From contig NZ_CP104900.1 of NCBI RefSeq assembly GCF_025449215.1, positions 3,286,001-3,350,000 of the forward strand: a stretch of 64,000 nt of DNA. Direction: 5' to 3'. The translations under genes and the position numbers were made by a program. The notes under the pieces are model-generated. The model was given only the letters and a program-made list of their open reading frames with translations, had not been told where the DNA came from and did not search any database. Below, one piece after another: positions 52,254 to 60,379 of the stretch; position 1 is the stretch's first letter; each line of letters starts with the position of its first letter. Source of the DNA: Shewanella seohaensis. GTDB taxonomy: Bacteria; Pseudomonadota; Gammaproteobacteria; Enterobacterales; Shewanellaceae.

Positions 52254-53201
52254 ATGTCTGCGCTGGATCTTTCGAACTTAAGCGCGACCTCGGTAAGCGC
52301 CAGCTCGGATAGGGTTAGCCTGTTCGAGATGGGGCCACGTGATGGCTTGCAGAATGAAGCCGCCGTCCCGACACAGGCCAAAGTCGCCTTGATTGAATCC
52401 CTCGCCGATGCGGGCGTGAAGCGAATTGAAGCAGGCAGCTTTGTGTCACCCAAATGGGTGCCACAAATGGCCGATAGCGGCGAAGTATTGCGCCAAATTC
52501 GCCGTCAAGCGGGCGTGGTTTACAGCGCCCTCACCCCCAATGTCAAAGGCTTGGAGCTGGCGCTGGATGCAAAAGCTTCCGAAGTCGCTATCTTTGGTGC
52601 GGCGTCACAAAGCTTTAGCCAACGCAATATCAACTGTTCGATTGAAGAGTCGATTGAACGCTTTATCCCGTTGATGGACATGGCAAAAGCCGCCAATATC
52701 CCAGTGCGTGGCTATGTGTCCTGCGTTTTAGGCTGCCCCTATGAAGGGGAAATCGCGGCGAGCGAAGTGGCAAGAGTGTCTGAAATCCTTTACAAAATGG
52801 GCTGTTACGAAATTTCGCTCGGCGACACTATCGGTGTAGGCACGCCGTTAAAAGCCCGTAAAATGCTGCAAGCCGTGATGGAGCGAGTGCCGGTAGAAAA
52901 ACTCGCCCTGCACTTCCACGACACCTATGGCCAAGCATTAGCCAATATTACCGCCTGCCTCGACTTAGGTGTGCGCAGCTTTGATGCCTCAGTGGCGGGC
53001 CTAGGTGGTTGCCCGTATGCAAAAGGCGCATCGGGCAATCTGGCGAGTGAAGACTTGGTCTATATGCTCCACGGGCTCGGTTTGAAGACGGGTATCGATT
53101 TAGAAAAACTGGCATTAGCGGGTTTTGGGATCAGCAAACAATTAAATCGTCTTAATGGCTCTAAAGTCGCCAATGCAATCTTGCAGGGCGCTAAAGCCTA
53201 G
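52254..53201 (+). CDS. liuE: Hydroxymethylglutaryl-CoA lyase
   Basis: LiuE cleaves HMG-CoA to acetyl-CoA and acetoacetate, the last liu step. The 315-residue TIM-barrel enzyme has [20 protein letters not shown] at the metal site, [14 protein letters not shown] and the lyase signature [17 protein letters not shown], with the catalytic Cys. It starts immediately after the liuD stop. Confidence 0.96.
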   Translation: MSALDLSNLSATSVSASSDRVSLFEMGPRDGLQNEAAVPTQAKVALIESLADAGVKRIEAGSFVSPKWVPQMADSGEVLRQIRRQAGVVYSALTPNVKGLELALDAKASEVAIFGAASQSFSQRNINCSIEESIERFIPLMDMAKAANIPVRGYVSCVLGCPYEGEIAASEVARVSEILYKMGCYEISLGDTIGVGTPLKARKMLQAVMERVPVEKLALHFHDTYGQALANITACLDLGVRSFDASVAGLGGCPYAKGASGNLASEDLVYMLHGLGLKTGIDLEKLALAGFGISKQLNRLNGSKVANAILQGAKA

Positions 53202-53269
53202 ACTCAAGCGTCGAGGCGCTAAACATACCTAGCGCCTTGAGGACTGAATAACAGTAAAAGGACATAAAA

Positions 53270-53974
53270 ATGGCAGGACTCAATAAAGTCGTCAGCAGCT
53301 ATGAAGAAGCGTTAGCAGGTTTATCCGATGATATGACCATTATGGTTGGCGGTTTTGGCCTGTGCGGTATTCCTGAAGGCTTAATCAATCAAATGGTTAA
53401 GATGGGCGTTAAGGGCTTAACCGCCATTTCAAACAACGCTGGTGTGGATGATTTCGGTCTGGGCTTATTGTTAAAACATCGCCAGATTTCGACCATGATC
53501 GCCTCCTACGTAGGTGAGAACGCCACTTTCGAACAGCAAATGCTCTCGGGCGAACTCAATGTGATTTTAACGCCGCAGGGCACGCTGGCGGAAAAATCCG
53601 CGCGGGCGGTGCCGGTATTCCGGCGTTTTTCACCGCCACAGGCTACGGTACCCCCGTGGCGGAAGGCAAAGAAACCCAGTGAAATCAAAGGCCGTCATTA
53701 TGTGTTAGAAGAGTCTCTGACTGCCGATTTTGCCCTCGTTCGCGCTTGGAAGGCCGATACTATGGGTAACTTAGTGTTCCGCAAAACCGCCGCTAACTTT
53801 AACCCTATGATGGCGACTGCGGGCAAAATCACGGTAGTGGAAGCCGAGTTTATTGTGGAGCCGGGCGAGCTCGATCCTGATCATATCCATACACCCGGCA
53901 TTTATGTTGATCGCGTCATCCAAGGCAAGTTCGAGAAACGTATCGAGCAGCGCACGGTAAAAGCGGCGAAATAA
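53270..53974 (+). CDS. scoA: 3-oxoacid CoA-transferase subunit A (two compensating indels)
   Basis: ScoA with ScoB transfers CoA from succinyl-CoA (or another donor) to acetoacetate. The frame is open over 234 residues, but residues about 109-136 are garbled: the run of five A at 53592-53596 is one short, and one base is extra near 53675-53677. Between these points another frame reads the family sequence KIRAGGAGIPAFFTATGYG. Intact parts include GGFGLCGIPEGLINQMVKMG, ISNNAGVDDFGLGLLL and ADFALVRAWKADTMGNLVFR. Confidence 0.92.
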   Translation: MAGLNKVVSSYEEALAGLSDDMTIMVGGFGLCGIPEGLINQMVKMGVKGLTAISNNAGVDDFGLGLLLKHRQISTMIASYVGENATFEQQMLSGELNVILTPQGTLAEKSARAVPVFRRFSPPQATVPPWRKAKKPSEIKGRHYVLEESLTADFALVRAWKADTMGNLVFRKTAANFNPMMATAGKITVVEAEFIVEPGELDPDHIHTPGIYVDRVIQGKFEKRIEQRTVKAAK

Positions 53975-54084
53975 GCAACGCTGAACGATTAACTACGCAA
54001 GCTAAAGCGACAGAGTCTAAGCCCTAAATAAAGACCGAAAAATTGAGGCCAATAGCGACTCTAGGTAAAGGAAGGATAAAGATC

Positions 54085-54741
54085 ATGGCATTATCAAGAG
54101 AACAACTGGCACAGCGCGTTGCCAAAGAATTACAAGACGGCTACTACGTCAACCTCGGTATTGGTATTCCCACGCTCGTGGCCAACTACATTCCCGCAGG
54201 CATGGAAGTGATGCTGCAATCGGAAAACGGCCTGCTCGGCATGGGTGAATTTCCGACGGAAGAAACCATCGATCCGGATTTAATCAACGCCGGCAAACAA
54301 ACCGTTACCGCGGTAAAAGGGGCCTCGTTTTTCTCCTCCGCCGAAAGCTTTGCGATGATCCGTGGCGGCCATGTGGACTTAACCGTACTCGGCGCCTTTG
54401 AGGTCGATGTGAATGGTTCCATTGCCTCATGGATGATCCCAGGCAAGCTCATCAAGGGCATGGGCGGCGCAATGGATTTAGTCGCGGGTGCGGAAAATAT
54501 CATCGTCACTATGATGCACGCCGATAAGTACGGCAACTCTAAGCTGTTACCCGTGTGCGAATTGCCCCTCACAGGTTACGGCTGTATCAAACGTGTTGTC
54601 ACCGATTTAGCCTTTATCGAGATTAAAGATGGCGCCTTCCATCTGTTAGAGCGCGCCCCCGGTGTCAGCGTTGAAGAAATTGTCAGCAAAACCGCTGGCA
54701 AATTAATCGTGCCTGACCATGTACCAGAGATGGTGTTTTAA
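54085..54741 (+). CDS. scoB: 3-oxoacid CoA-transferase subunit B
   Basis: ScoB carries the catalytic Glu in LQSENGLLGMGEFP. The 218-residue product from the ATG at 54085 (ribosome site AAGGATAAAGATC) also has YVNLGIGIPTLVANYIPAGM, GGHVDLTVLGAFEVDVNGS and KLIKGMGGAMDLVAGA. A longer in-frame start at 54043 has no ribosome site. It is the last gene of the liu operon and is followed by a strong terminator, so the operon turns isovaleryl-CoA into acetyl-CoA and acetoacetyl-CoA. Confidence 0.95.
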   Translation: MALSREQLAQRVAKELQDGYYVNLGIGIPTLVANYIPAGMEVMLQSENGLLGMGEFPTEETIDPDLINAGKQTVTAVKGASFFSSAESFAMIRGGHVDLTVLGAFEVDVNGSIASWMIPGKLIKGMGGAMDLVAGAENIIVTMMHADKYGNSKLLPVCELPLTGYGCIKRVVTDLAFIEIKDGAFHLLERAPGVSVEEIVSKTAGKLIVPDHVPEMVF

Positions 54742-54848
54742 GCGTTCTTTAAAATGCGCAAATAACCTATAGCAATAAGGCTTGAAACTTACGTTAAATT
54801 GAAGCTTTAGCCTAAAAAGTGTTGAGCGTTAACCGATTTTTTAGTTTT

Positions 54849-54881
54849 AAAAAGCCCAGAAGATGATTCTGGGCTTTTTAT
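54849..54881 (+). terminator. Terminator of the liu-sco operon
   Basis: AAAAAGCCCAGAA-GATGA-TTCTGGGCTTTTT, a 13-bp stem ending in a T-run, follows scoB by about 110 bp. Confidence 0.92.
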
Positions 54882-55387
54882 TGCTTTGCTTAACTGTCGA
54901 GTGCAACAGCACTTATGCTCTGGCGACACGCCGTAAACCCATCCTTGGGGGCTCAACGAAAAAGTCCCTTTTTCCGATGGTCGCCAATGCATCAGCGCTG
55001 TTTGCTGCAATGTTCTGCGTATTCAACCCTGCTTTATACATCGTGTGCATTGGTGACTTGTATAGCCGTTTTACCTCACAGTTAGCCACCCTGTATGCAG
55101 TTGCGGTAAACTTGCCGCAGCCTAAATAGTAAGGATGCTCAAGTTGTTAGCTAAATATCTTAATGTTGGTGAGAAATAAGTCTTATACTAAACTGTCAAT
55201 TATCCCTGCTAGAACCGTTTAAGATTAAACGTGGCCAAAAATACAGATTCATACTAGTTGCTACTACCAAGTCCAAACCAAGCTACAACTGAGTATTAAA
55301 GTATCATACTCGTTGTAACTCACTTCGGGACATTTTCGAGTTAAAGACTTAACTCTAACAAGTCTGTTTTGGATAAAAATTTCTATG
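54882..55387. other. Non-coding spacer with a possible ORF relic
   Basis: No secure gene lies in these 506 bp. A frame from about 54895 to 55129 (+) reads ALATRRKPILGGSTKKSLFP, then MVANASALFAAMFCVF. It has no good ribosome site and overlaps the liu terminator at its start, so I do not call it a gene. GAGTAT...ATACTC near 55291-55312 is a weak inverted repeat. The stretch marks the boundary between core genes and the AT-rich island. Confidence 0.4.
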
Positions 55388-55460
55388 GATTAACGCCGCG
55401 CTCACCGATAAATTAGGAGCACAGCGAGTAATTTATCCGAGTGCAGCGCCTTGTTATAAG
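55388..55460 (-). repeat. attC-like recombination site (integron cassette site)
   Basis: On the minus strand this 73-bp imperfect palindrome begins CTTATAAC-AAGGCGCTGCACTCGG and ends CGGTGAGCGCGGCGTTAATC. AAC and GTT are the core trinucleotides of the outer (R-type) sites. The arms (GCGCT...CA..CGGATAAATTA against TAATTTATCGGTGAGCGC) pair with a few extra bases on one arm, as in folded attC sites. The loop is CTCGCTGTGCTCC. Length lies within the usual attC range. R-site consensus (RYYYAAC, GTTRRRY) is met imperfectly. Confidence 0.72.
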
Positions 55461-55491
55461 TCGTTTTTCTTTACAGTCGTATATAGAGAAA

Positions 55492-57389
55492 TCAATTAAA
55501 AGATTTTAGGCTTTTATTTGACTCGCTATATTCCTCACCAACTATATAATCCTTTGACCTTAAACTTTCATCAATATTTTTTGTCGCAAAGACCAATTGA
55601 AAATCTGTTTCGTAACGGGATAGAGCCTCAACAACGACCTTTTGAAAGTTCTTCGAGCGGTCATCTTCCATCCCGCCATTTTCAATACCATCGAGAACCA
55701 AGAATCTGGGGAGGCGTACATATGTTTTTTCAAGTGCTGCCATCAACAGAGCAACATGAAAAGCGTTATTTAACAAGACTATTCCACTTTCTGAGAAGGC
55801 TGTTTTTCCATTCACTGATACACTATTGGCAGCAAAATCAAACTCTGCATACTCTGCATTTTTAAATTCCTTTTCTGAACCATTATCTTTTCGAAGCAAC
55901 TCACAAAGCTTCTCGGAGATAAGCGCCTGAATTTCCGGCTCACGCTTAAATCTTTGTTTTCCTATCAATTCTATTTTGTCACTAAGCCTGTTAACTTCAG
56001 ACTGAACAGTGTCTCGCTCACCACGCAATTCGATTAAAGACTGATGAAGCTCAGCAATTTTATCTAATGTTTGAAGTTTTTCTTCGAGTTCACCTGTTAG
56101 CCGGTAAAGATCAAATAGCTGCCTTTCTTTGCTTGCATCGACAGAGCTCATGCTTGCAGTAACTTTGCTAACTTGTTTCCTGAATAAGCTTCTTAATTCC
56201 TTTCGCTTATTTGTAAGATCCGTTAGTTTTTGCTTTTTCTTTTCCAATAACTTTTCAGATTCACGAAGCTGGATTGCTATTTCATTCTTCATTCTAAGGA
56301 GACTATTCGAACTATCTGTTGACTCTATCGGCTCACCACATAAGCTACAGCAGTCCTTGGCTTTTTCTTTGAGTGATTTATGGCAACTTGGACACGATGA
56401 GAATTTGAATCCATCAATCAAACCTCCAACTTTAATTGAGTCTCTTAGCGCACACTGTTTGTCAATAAGCTCAGATACAAACTCTTCAGAGTCAAGTATA
56501 TTGTAATTCAATTGCTGAATTTCAGTTTCTACCTCTAACAGTTTGTTCCGAATTGCTACGCTTTCTTTTGCAGAGGATTCTGTTTCTTTTTTATCAGAAC
56601 TGTATGAAATCAAAGACTTCTCTTTAACATCTATAATTTCGACATTAATAGAGGCAATTTTATCTAATATATTTTTTTCTGTTCTTCAATGGTTCCGACA
56701 CCCTCACCAAAAGAAGTCTTTCCAACGACCGACTGAATTGCCTGAAGTTTTGCAATTATCTTTTGTAGATTCTTTTCTTCTTCAATAAGTTTTATCTTTG
56801 CGTCATAAAGTTCATTATCGTATAAGCCTAATAAGTATTTACCTACAGATTCCCTTTTGAATGCAGAATCGAACGGCTCATTGTTAAATATGGCACTAGA
56901 AGTATTTGATTGGTCTGCATAAATTAGTCGATATACTTGATGTAAAGTTACATTGTTATTGTTTGCATCTGCTTTTGCTTCGGGCAGGCCAAGTACTTCA
57001 AACATTTGTTGAGAAAAACTCGGTTTGCTTCCTATTGAATACGGATAATTAAACCAATTTGTGAGAGGAGAGGCTAATGCCACATCCATTTCTGAAAAAC
57101 AAAAATCCATTGATTGCTTATCTGAACCATTGTTTTTACGCCTAATGGTAACGGGACTGCCATTGACTTTTAACTCAACATAAATATTGTCACAAAGACC
57201 CGCTTCTTCTTTCCAATTTGGGACTTCGTATCCTAGTCCATACATTAAAAGTTGAATTACGGAGGTTTTGCCAGAACCATTCTTACCAGACAATACATTA
57301 ACGCCATGATGAAAGGCTTCATCAAAAGCGACTATAGAGCCTCTTTTTACATGAAGCCTCTCAACCTTCAAAGTAGGTTTAATTAACAT
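55492..57389 (-). CDS. Rad50/SMC-like ABC ATPase of an ABC-3C-type system (one-base frameshift)
   Basis: When repaired this is a 632-residue ABC ATPase. Walker A is LSGKNGSGKTSV (residues 34-45). A long coiled coil surrounds a four-Cys hook, CPSCHKSL and CCSLCGEP, as in Rad50. Walker B is in LPRFLVLDGIENGGMEDDRS near the C-terminus, then LVFATKNIDESL. The frame breaks at the seven-base run 56672-56678; an eighth restores EEQKKNILDKIASINVEIID. Its start overlaps the middle-component gene by 11 bp. Such ATPases are the motor or sensor of ABC-3C conflict systems; the function here is inferred. Confidence 0.8.
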
Positions 57390-57882
57390 CGTATCTATAA
57401 TCCATTAAGCTTGTTATTTTTTTTAGTCCATCAGAACCCGTAACTGAGATCGATATTAAATTTTCAACAATAAAATCAATTGCTTGACTAGATATGCTAT
57501 TTTCTTTTGATTCAGCTAAGCTCTTTAATCCTTCAGGAATATTTTCGAGGTAGACATTATATTCCGAGGAGTTATTACCTGTTTTCAACACCCCAAGAAC
57601 AACTAGTCGCTCAATAGCAAGAAAATGTATTTCTTTCATCGCATTGAAGAGACTTTTTGGTTCAAAATTCTGATATCGGTTTTTGTAACTTTTAAACTCA
57701 TTTTTATCGGTAAATTTATCTCTTGGAACAGATAGTTTTTCAATATGTGCAGGATTTGCGATTAAGAAGTCAAATAAACGCAGTGCATCACTTTCTAGAC
57801 TTTCAGCTTTCCAAGAAATTAGTAATGCCGTCATGCGCAGAAGTGTATGGTTTGGATCCAGAGCTTTGTTATATAAAAGCAT
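57379..57882 (-). CDS. ABC-3C-type middle component
   Basis: The ATG at 57882 overlaps the previous stop as TAATG and has GGAG upstream, giving 167 residues. It begins MLLYNKALDPNHTLLRMTAL, a pattern typical of middle components of ABC-three-component systems, followed by a helical region (DALRLFDFLIANPAHI) and a likely winged-helix part (FNAMKEIHFLAIERLVVLGV). No catalytic motif is visible. Middle components are thought to link the ATPase with the partner protein; assignment rests on position, length and the N-terminal pattern. Confidence 0.65.
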   Translation of the reverse strand: MLLYNKALDPNHTLLRMTALLISWKAESLESDALRLFDFLIANPAHIEKLSVPRDKFTDKNEFKSYKNRYQNFEPKSLFNAMKEIHFLAIERLVVLGVLKTGNNSSEYNVYLENIPEGLKSLAESKENSISSQAIDFIVENLISISVTGSDGLKKITSLMDYRYDVN

Positions 57883-58421
57883 TATTTCCACTCCAAGTGG
57901 CAATTCCCCGTAAGGAAATAAACCATGCCATTGATTTGACGATTGAAAATTTCTAAAACATTATCACCTAGGTGAGCTTGAATTTCTTTCTCAAGATGCG
58001 TTCTGAAAAGTAGCTTCAATGCTGCTTCTTCCCTTACATCAAGTAACCTTATTTTAATATTTGCGTTAAAAATAGACTCAACTTCGGCCAATAGATAAGT
58101 AATGATTTTCTGAGCCGACTTGTAATGCTGATTCCGAATAATTAACTTACTAACTTCTTCCTTTAGTTCCTCTCCGACATCAACCAAATAACCAAACCCA
58201 GCATCTTCAAGTTTTTCAGTCAAATCTCGAATATCGTAATTTTCATTACTATAGTGAGTCAGCTCATCAATAATTACATAAGTCACTTGTTGATTTGACT
58301 TTTCTTCAACATACTTTTGCGACAGCAAATCCATCTGTGTAGGAGCTGGTAAGATATTTGTTATCTTGTCTCGTCCAACAACATCTCCGCCGGCCGTAAT
58401 ATTTCTGAGCCAATTAAACAT
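57882..58421 (-). CDS. ABC-3C-type partner protein with N-terminal GGDVVGRDK motif
   Basis: This 179-residue protein starts MFNWLRNITAGGDVVGRDKI. The GGDVVGRDK segment is a short motif that recurs before effectors or scaffolds in bacterial conflict systems. The remainder is helical and acidic, with ESIFNANIKIRLLDVREEAA and FRTHLEKEIQAHLGDNVLEI, as in the C-terminal partner domain of ABC-3C systems. It has no TM helix. It begins directly after the stop of the small membrane peptide and overlaps the next gene by 1 bp. The mode of action is unknown. Confidence 0.65.
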   Translation of the reverse strand: MFNWLRNITAGGDVVGRDKITNILPAPTQMDLLSQKYVEEKSNQQVTYVIIDELTHYSNENYDIRDLTEKLEDAGFGYLVDVGEELKEEVSKLIIRNQHYKSAQKIITYLLAEVESIFNANIKIRLLDVREEAALKLLFRTHLEKEIQAHLGDNVLEIFNRQINGMVYFLTGNCHLEWK

Positions 58422-58583
58422 TTACTTTTGAACCTTATCTCGGCCTACAACGTCGCCGCCAGCTCGTACATTTTTAAAGTTGCTTTTACTTCCAGATCTG
58501 AAGCTGATTACAACTTTTATTCCAAGCCCTAGTACAGCCAGAATAGCTACAGCTATTAAGCCAATTGTTATTAAATTATCCAT
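58422..58583 (-). CDS. Small membrane peptide with GGDVVGRDK motif
   Basis: This short gene encodes 53 residues: an N-terminal helix (LITIGLIAVAILAVLGLGIK) and a C-terminal soluble tail FKNVRAGGDVVGRDKVQK. The ATG at 58583 follows AAAGGTACTGAA. Its stop is directly followed by the ATG of the partner gene, which carries the same GGDVVGRDK motif, so the two were probably split or duplicated from one module. It could be the membrane anchor or sensor of the system. It is easy to miss because it is short. Confidence 0.72.
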   Translation of the reverse strand: MDNLITIGLIAVAILAVLGLGIKVVISFRSGSKSNFKNVRAGGDVVGRDKVQK

Positions 58584-58673
58584 TTCAGTACCTTTTGAAC
58601 TAACTTATGTAATCGCACAGACTGATAAACCCGTTTGGGAGTTAGCGCTAGTGCTGCTGATTATGAACTCAGA

Positions 58674-58681
58674 CTTATAAC
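58674..58681 (-). other. Putative upstream boundary of the cassette
   Basis: GTTATAAG on the minus strand is the exact inverse complement of CTTATAAC, the start of the attC-like site at 55460. In an integron cassette these two sequences are derived from the two ends of the same circle and match in this way. It lies 91 bp before the first island gene. Confidence 0.55.
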
Positions 58682-58692
58682 ATTTTATTCCT

Positions 58693-58733
58693 ACGCATGC
58701 GCGTTTACCTCATTAGACCTGTGAAAACGCGCA
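58693..58733. repeat. Inverted repeat with ACGCGCAT core
   Basis: TGCGCGTTT (about 58698-58706) and AAACGCGCA (about 58725-58733) are inverted copies around a 17-18-bp loop, beside the cassette boundary. Confidence 0.65.
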
Positions 58734-58786
58734 CGGTTAACTATCTGTATGCAAACAACTTATCAGCTTTCTGCCAAATATACCAT

Positions 58787-58816
58787 CTGGCAAAACGCGC
58801 ATGCGCGTTTTGCCAG
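58787..58816. repeat. Perfect 30-bp palindrome
   Basis: The left arm CTGGCAAAACGCGCA is followed directly by its exact reverse complement. The central ACGCGCATGCGCGT is shared in part with the inverted repeat at 58693-58733. There is no T-run and no gene end next to it. Confidence 0.9.
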
Positions 58817-59083
58817 ACCTATGAACTAAAAGCAAGATACTATAGTCAATTGATTTTATAGCGTTTTATTTATTGCGTATGGAATTAGTGCGCACTGATT
58901 TTGTCTAAAAATAATACCAAAACACCTAAATTTAAATATGACTGTATAGCCATACATTATTAGCCGTTTAGCGGTAGGGCCAAACATAGGTAACTAGATG
59001 AAAATTTGTATAGCAGCAGGAGTGGGAATTCTCGATTGAGCTAACTAACCGAAATCGGAATGGGGCATTAGCTTTTTTGGCAA

Positions 59084-59248
59084 ATGAACAGTTCAATGAT
59101 CGTAAAGATTGCCATTGTTGCAACTGTGACCGTTGGCGGCATGGATGCCGCCGGCGAGCCTATAGGGATATATTCACGGCGTGTCACAGGGGAAACAGTG
59201 GCAATGCATATATCGCAATATCCGATTCAGCCGACTTGTTTTGGGGCA
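59084..59248 (+). repeat. Direct repeat copy 1
   Basis: First copy of a diverged non-coding unit beginning ATGAACAGTTCAATGATCGT, containing GTTGGCGGCATGGATGCC, GGCGTGTCACAGGGGAAACA and ending CCGACTTGTTTTGGGGCA. No sustained reading frame is shared by both copies. Confidence 0.88.
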
Positions 59249-59264
59249 AAAAACTTTTAGCCAG

Positions 59265-59546
59265 ATGAACAGTTCAATGGTCGTTAAGATTGTCATTGTT
59301 GCAACTGTGACGTTGGCGGCATGGCCGCTCTTTCACATCTAACCCATAAGGATATGGGAAATGCCACTATGATGTCGGGAATATCATAGGCCATGTGAAC
59401 GCGGCATTTACACTTCCATGTGTTGCAGATGCCGCCGTCGAGCCTATAGGAATACTTCTTGTAAAATAAAAGGACGGCGTGTCACTGGGGAAACAGTGGC
59501 AATGCATATATCGTAATATCCGGTTCAGCCGACTTGTTTTGGGGCA
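59265..59546 (+). repeat. Direct repeat copy 2 with a 103-bp insert
   Basis: Second copy beginning ATGAACAGTTCAATGGTCGT. After GTTGGCGGCATGG about 103 extra bases (59325-59427) are present, then GATGCCGCCGTCGAGCCTAT onward matches copy 1 again, to CCGACTTGTTTTGGGGCA. The two copies are 16 bp apart, a tandem duplication with later divergence. Confidence 0.88.
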
Positions 59547-59745
59547 TAATGGGCTTAGAAATAGCAACGTACCTATGAGCTCACTGCCATTTCAGTATGA
59601 GACTTTATTACTCTCCCACTCTTAATAAACGCAGTCACAAACATATGGGTGATTATGTTGCAACGACAGGGAGCGACGGATTGATGATGCGGCCGATGAC
59701 GTGTTAACCCACACATTAACCAGAATACAAACCAGAGGACAAAGG

Positions 59746-60348
59746 ATGTACCAGATTGCGATTGTGATATTTGATGAATTTACCGATATCGATTTCTTTT
59801 TAATGCGCGATATTCTCGGCCGCACAACAACCGATTGGACAGTCAAAGTGCTAGGCACTAAACCTAGCCACAGGTCGAGTTTGGGAATGACGGTAGAAAC
59901 CCATGGTCATGTCGCGCAAGTCGCCGAAGCTGACGTGGTATTATTCAGCAGTGGTTACAAAGGCGTACCTGCCGCACTTGCGGATCCTGAGTTTATGTCG
60001 GCCCTTAAATTAGATCCCGCACGGCAATTGCTTGGCAGTATTTGTGCGGGCTCATTCTTCTTTGCCAAGTTAGGCTTACTCGACAATATCTCAGCAACAA
60101 CTCACCCCGATGCCAAACCCGCATTAGTGGCCATGGGTGTGGAGGTGGAAGACTCCGCTCTGGTGATCAATGGCAATATTGCCACTGCGGGAGGTTGTTT
60201 GTCCTCACTCTATTTAACGGGTTGGGTAGCGGAGCGTTTATTTGACAGTGCAAAGCGCCGCGAAATTCATCGGCAACTGCTCCCCGCAGGCCAAGCCGAT
60301 GTTTTTGACGCTTTAATCGAATCCTCGATTGCCTCAGCGATTCGCTAA
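59746..60348 (+). CDS. DJ-1/PfpI family protein
   Basis: A 200-residue class I glutamine-amidotransferase-like protein of the DJ-1/PfpI group. The strand motif is QIAIVIFDEFTDIDFF, and the nucleophile elbow is LLGSICAGSFFFAKLG with a central Cys. SATTHPDAKPAL and TAGGCLSSLYLTGWV complete the core. The ATG at 59746 follows GAGGACAAAGG; an upstream frame start at 59701 has no site. Members include isonitrile hydratases, proteases and redox sensors; the role is open. Confidence 0.88.
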   Translation: MYQIAIVIFDEFTDIDFFLMRDILGRTTTDWTVKVLGTKPSHRSSLGMTVETHGHVAQVAEADVVLFSSGYKGVPAALADPEFMSALKLDPARQLLGSICAGSFFFAKLGLLDNISATTHPDAKPALVAMGVEVEDSALVINGNIATAGGCLSSLYLTGWVAERLFDSAKRREIHRQLLPAGQADVFDALIESSIASAIR

Positions 60349-60379
60349 CACAGCGCCTCAGGATAAAAGGCCTTCAATA

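Noticed and set aside
54863..55129. 88-codon plus-strand reading frame (ALATRRKPILGG...)
   Set aside because: It begins inside the liu-sco terminator, has no ribosome site and no recognised domain. Kept only as a note on the spacer.
55355..55375. Second attC end (ACTTGTTAGAG on the minus strand) beyond the main attC
   Set aside because: It resembles the right-hand attC core, but no partner arm pairs with it; the 55388-55460 palindrome is complete alone.
58787..58816. 30-bp palindrome as a terminator
   Set aside because: No gene ends beside it and no uridine tract follows; it is listed as a repeat.
59077..59268. 63-codon frame inside direct repeat copy 1
   Set aside because: It does not continue in copy 2, and the differences between the copies are not codon-like.
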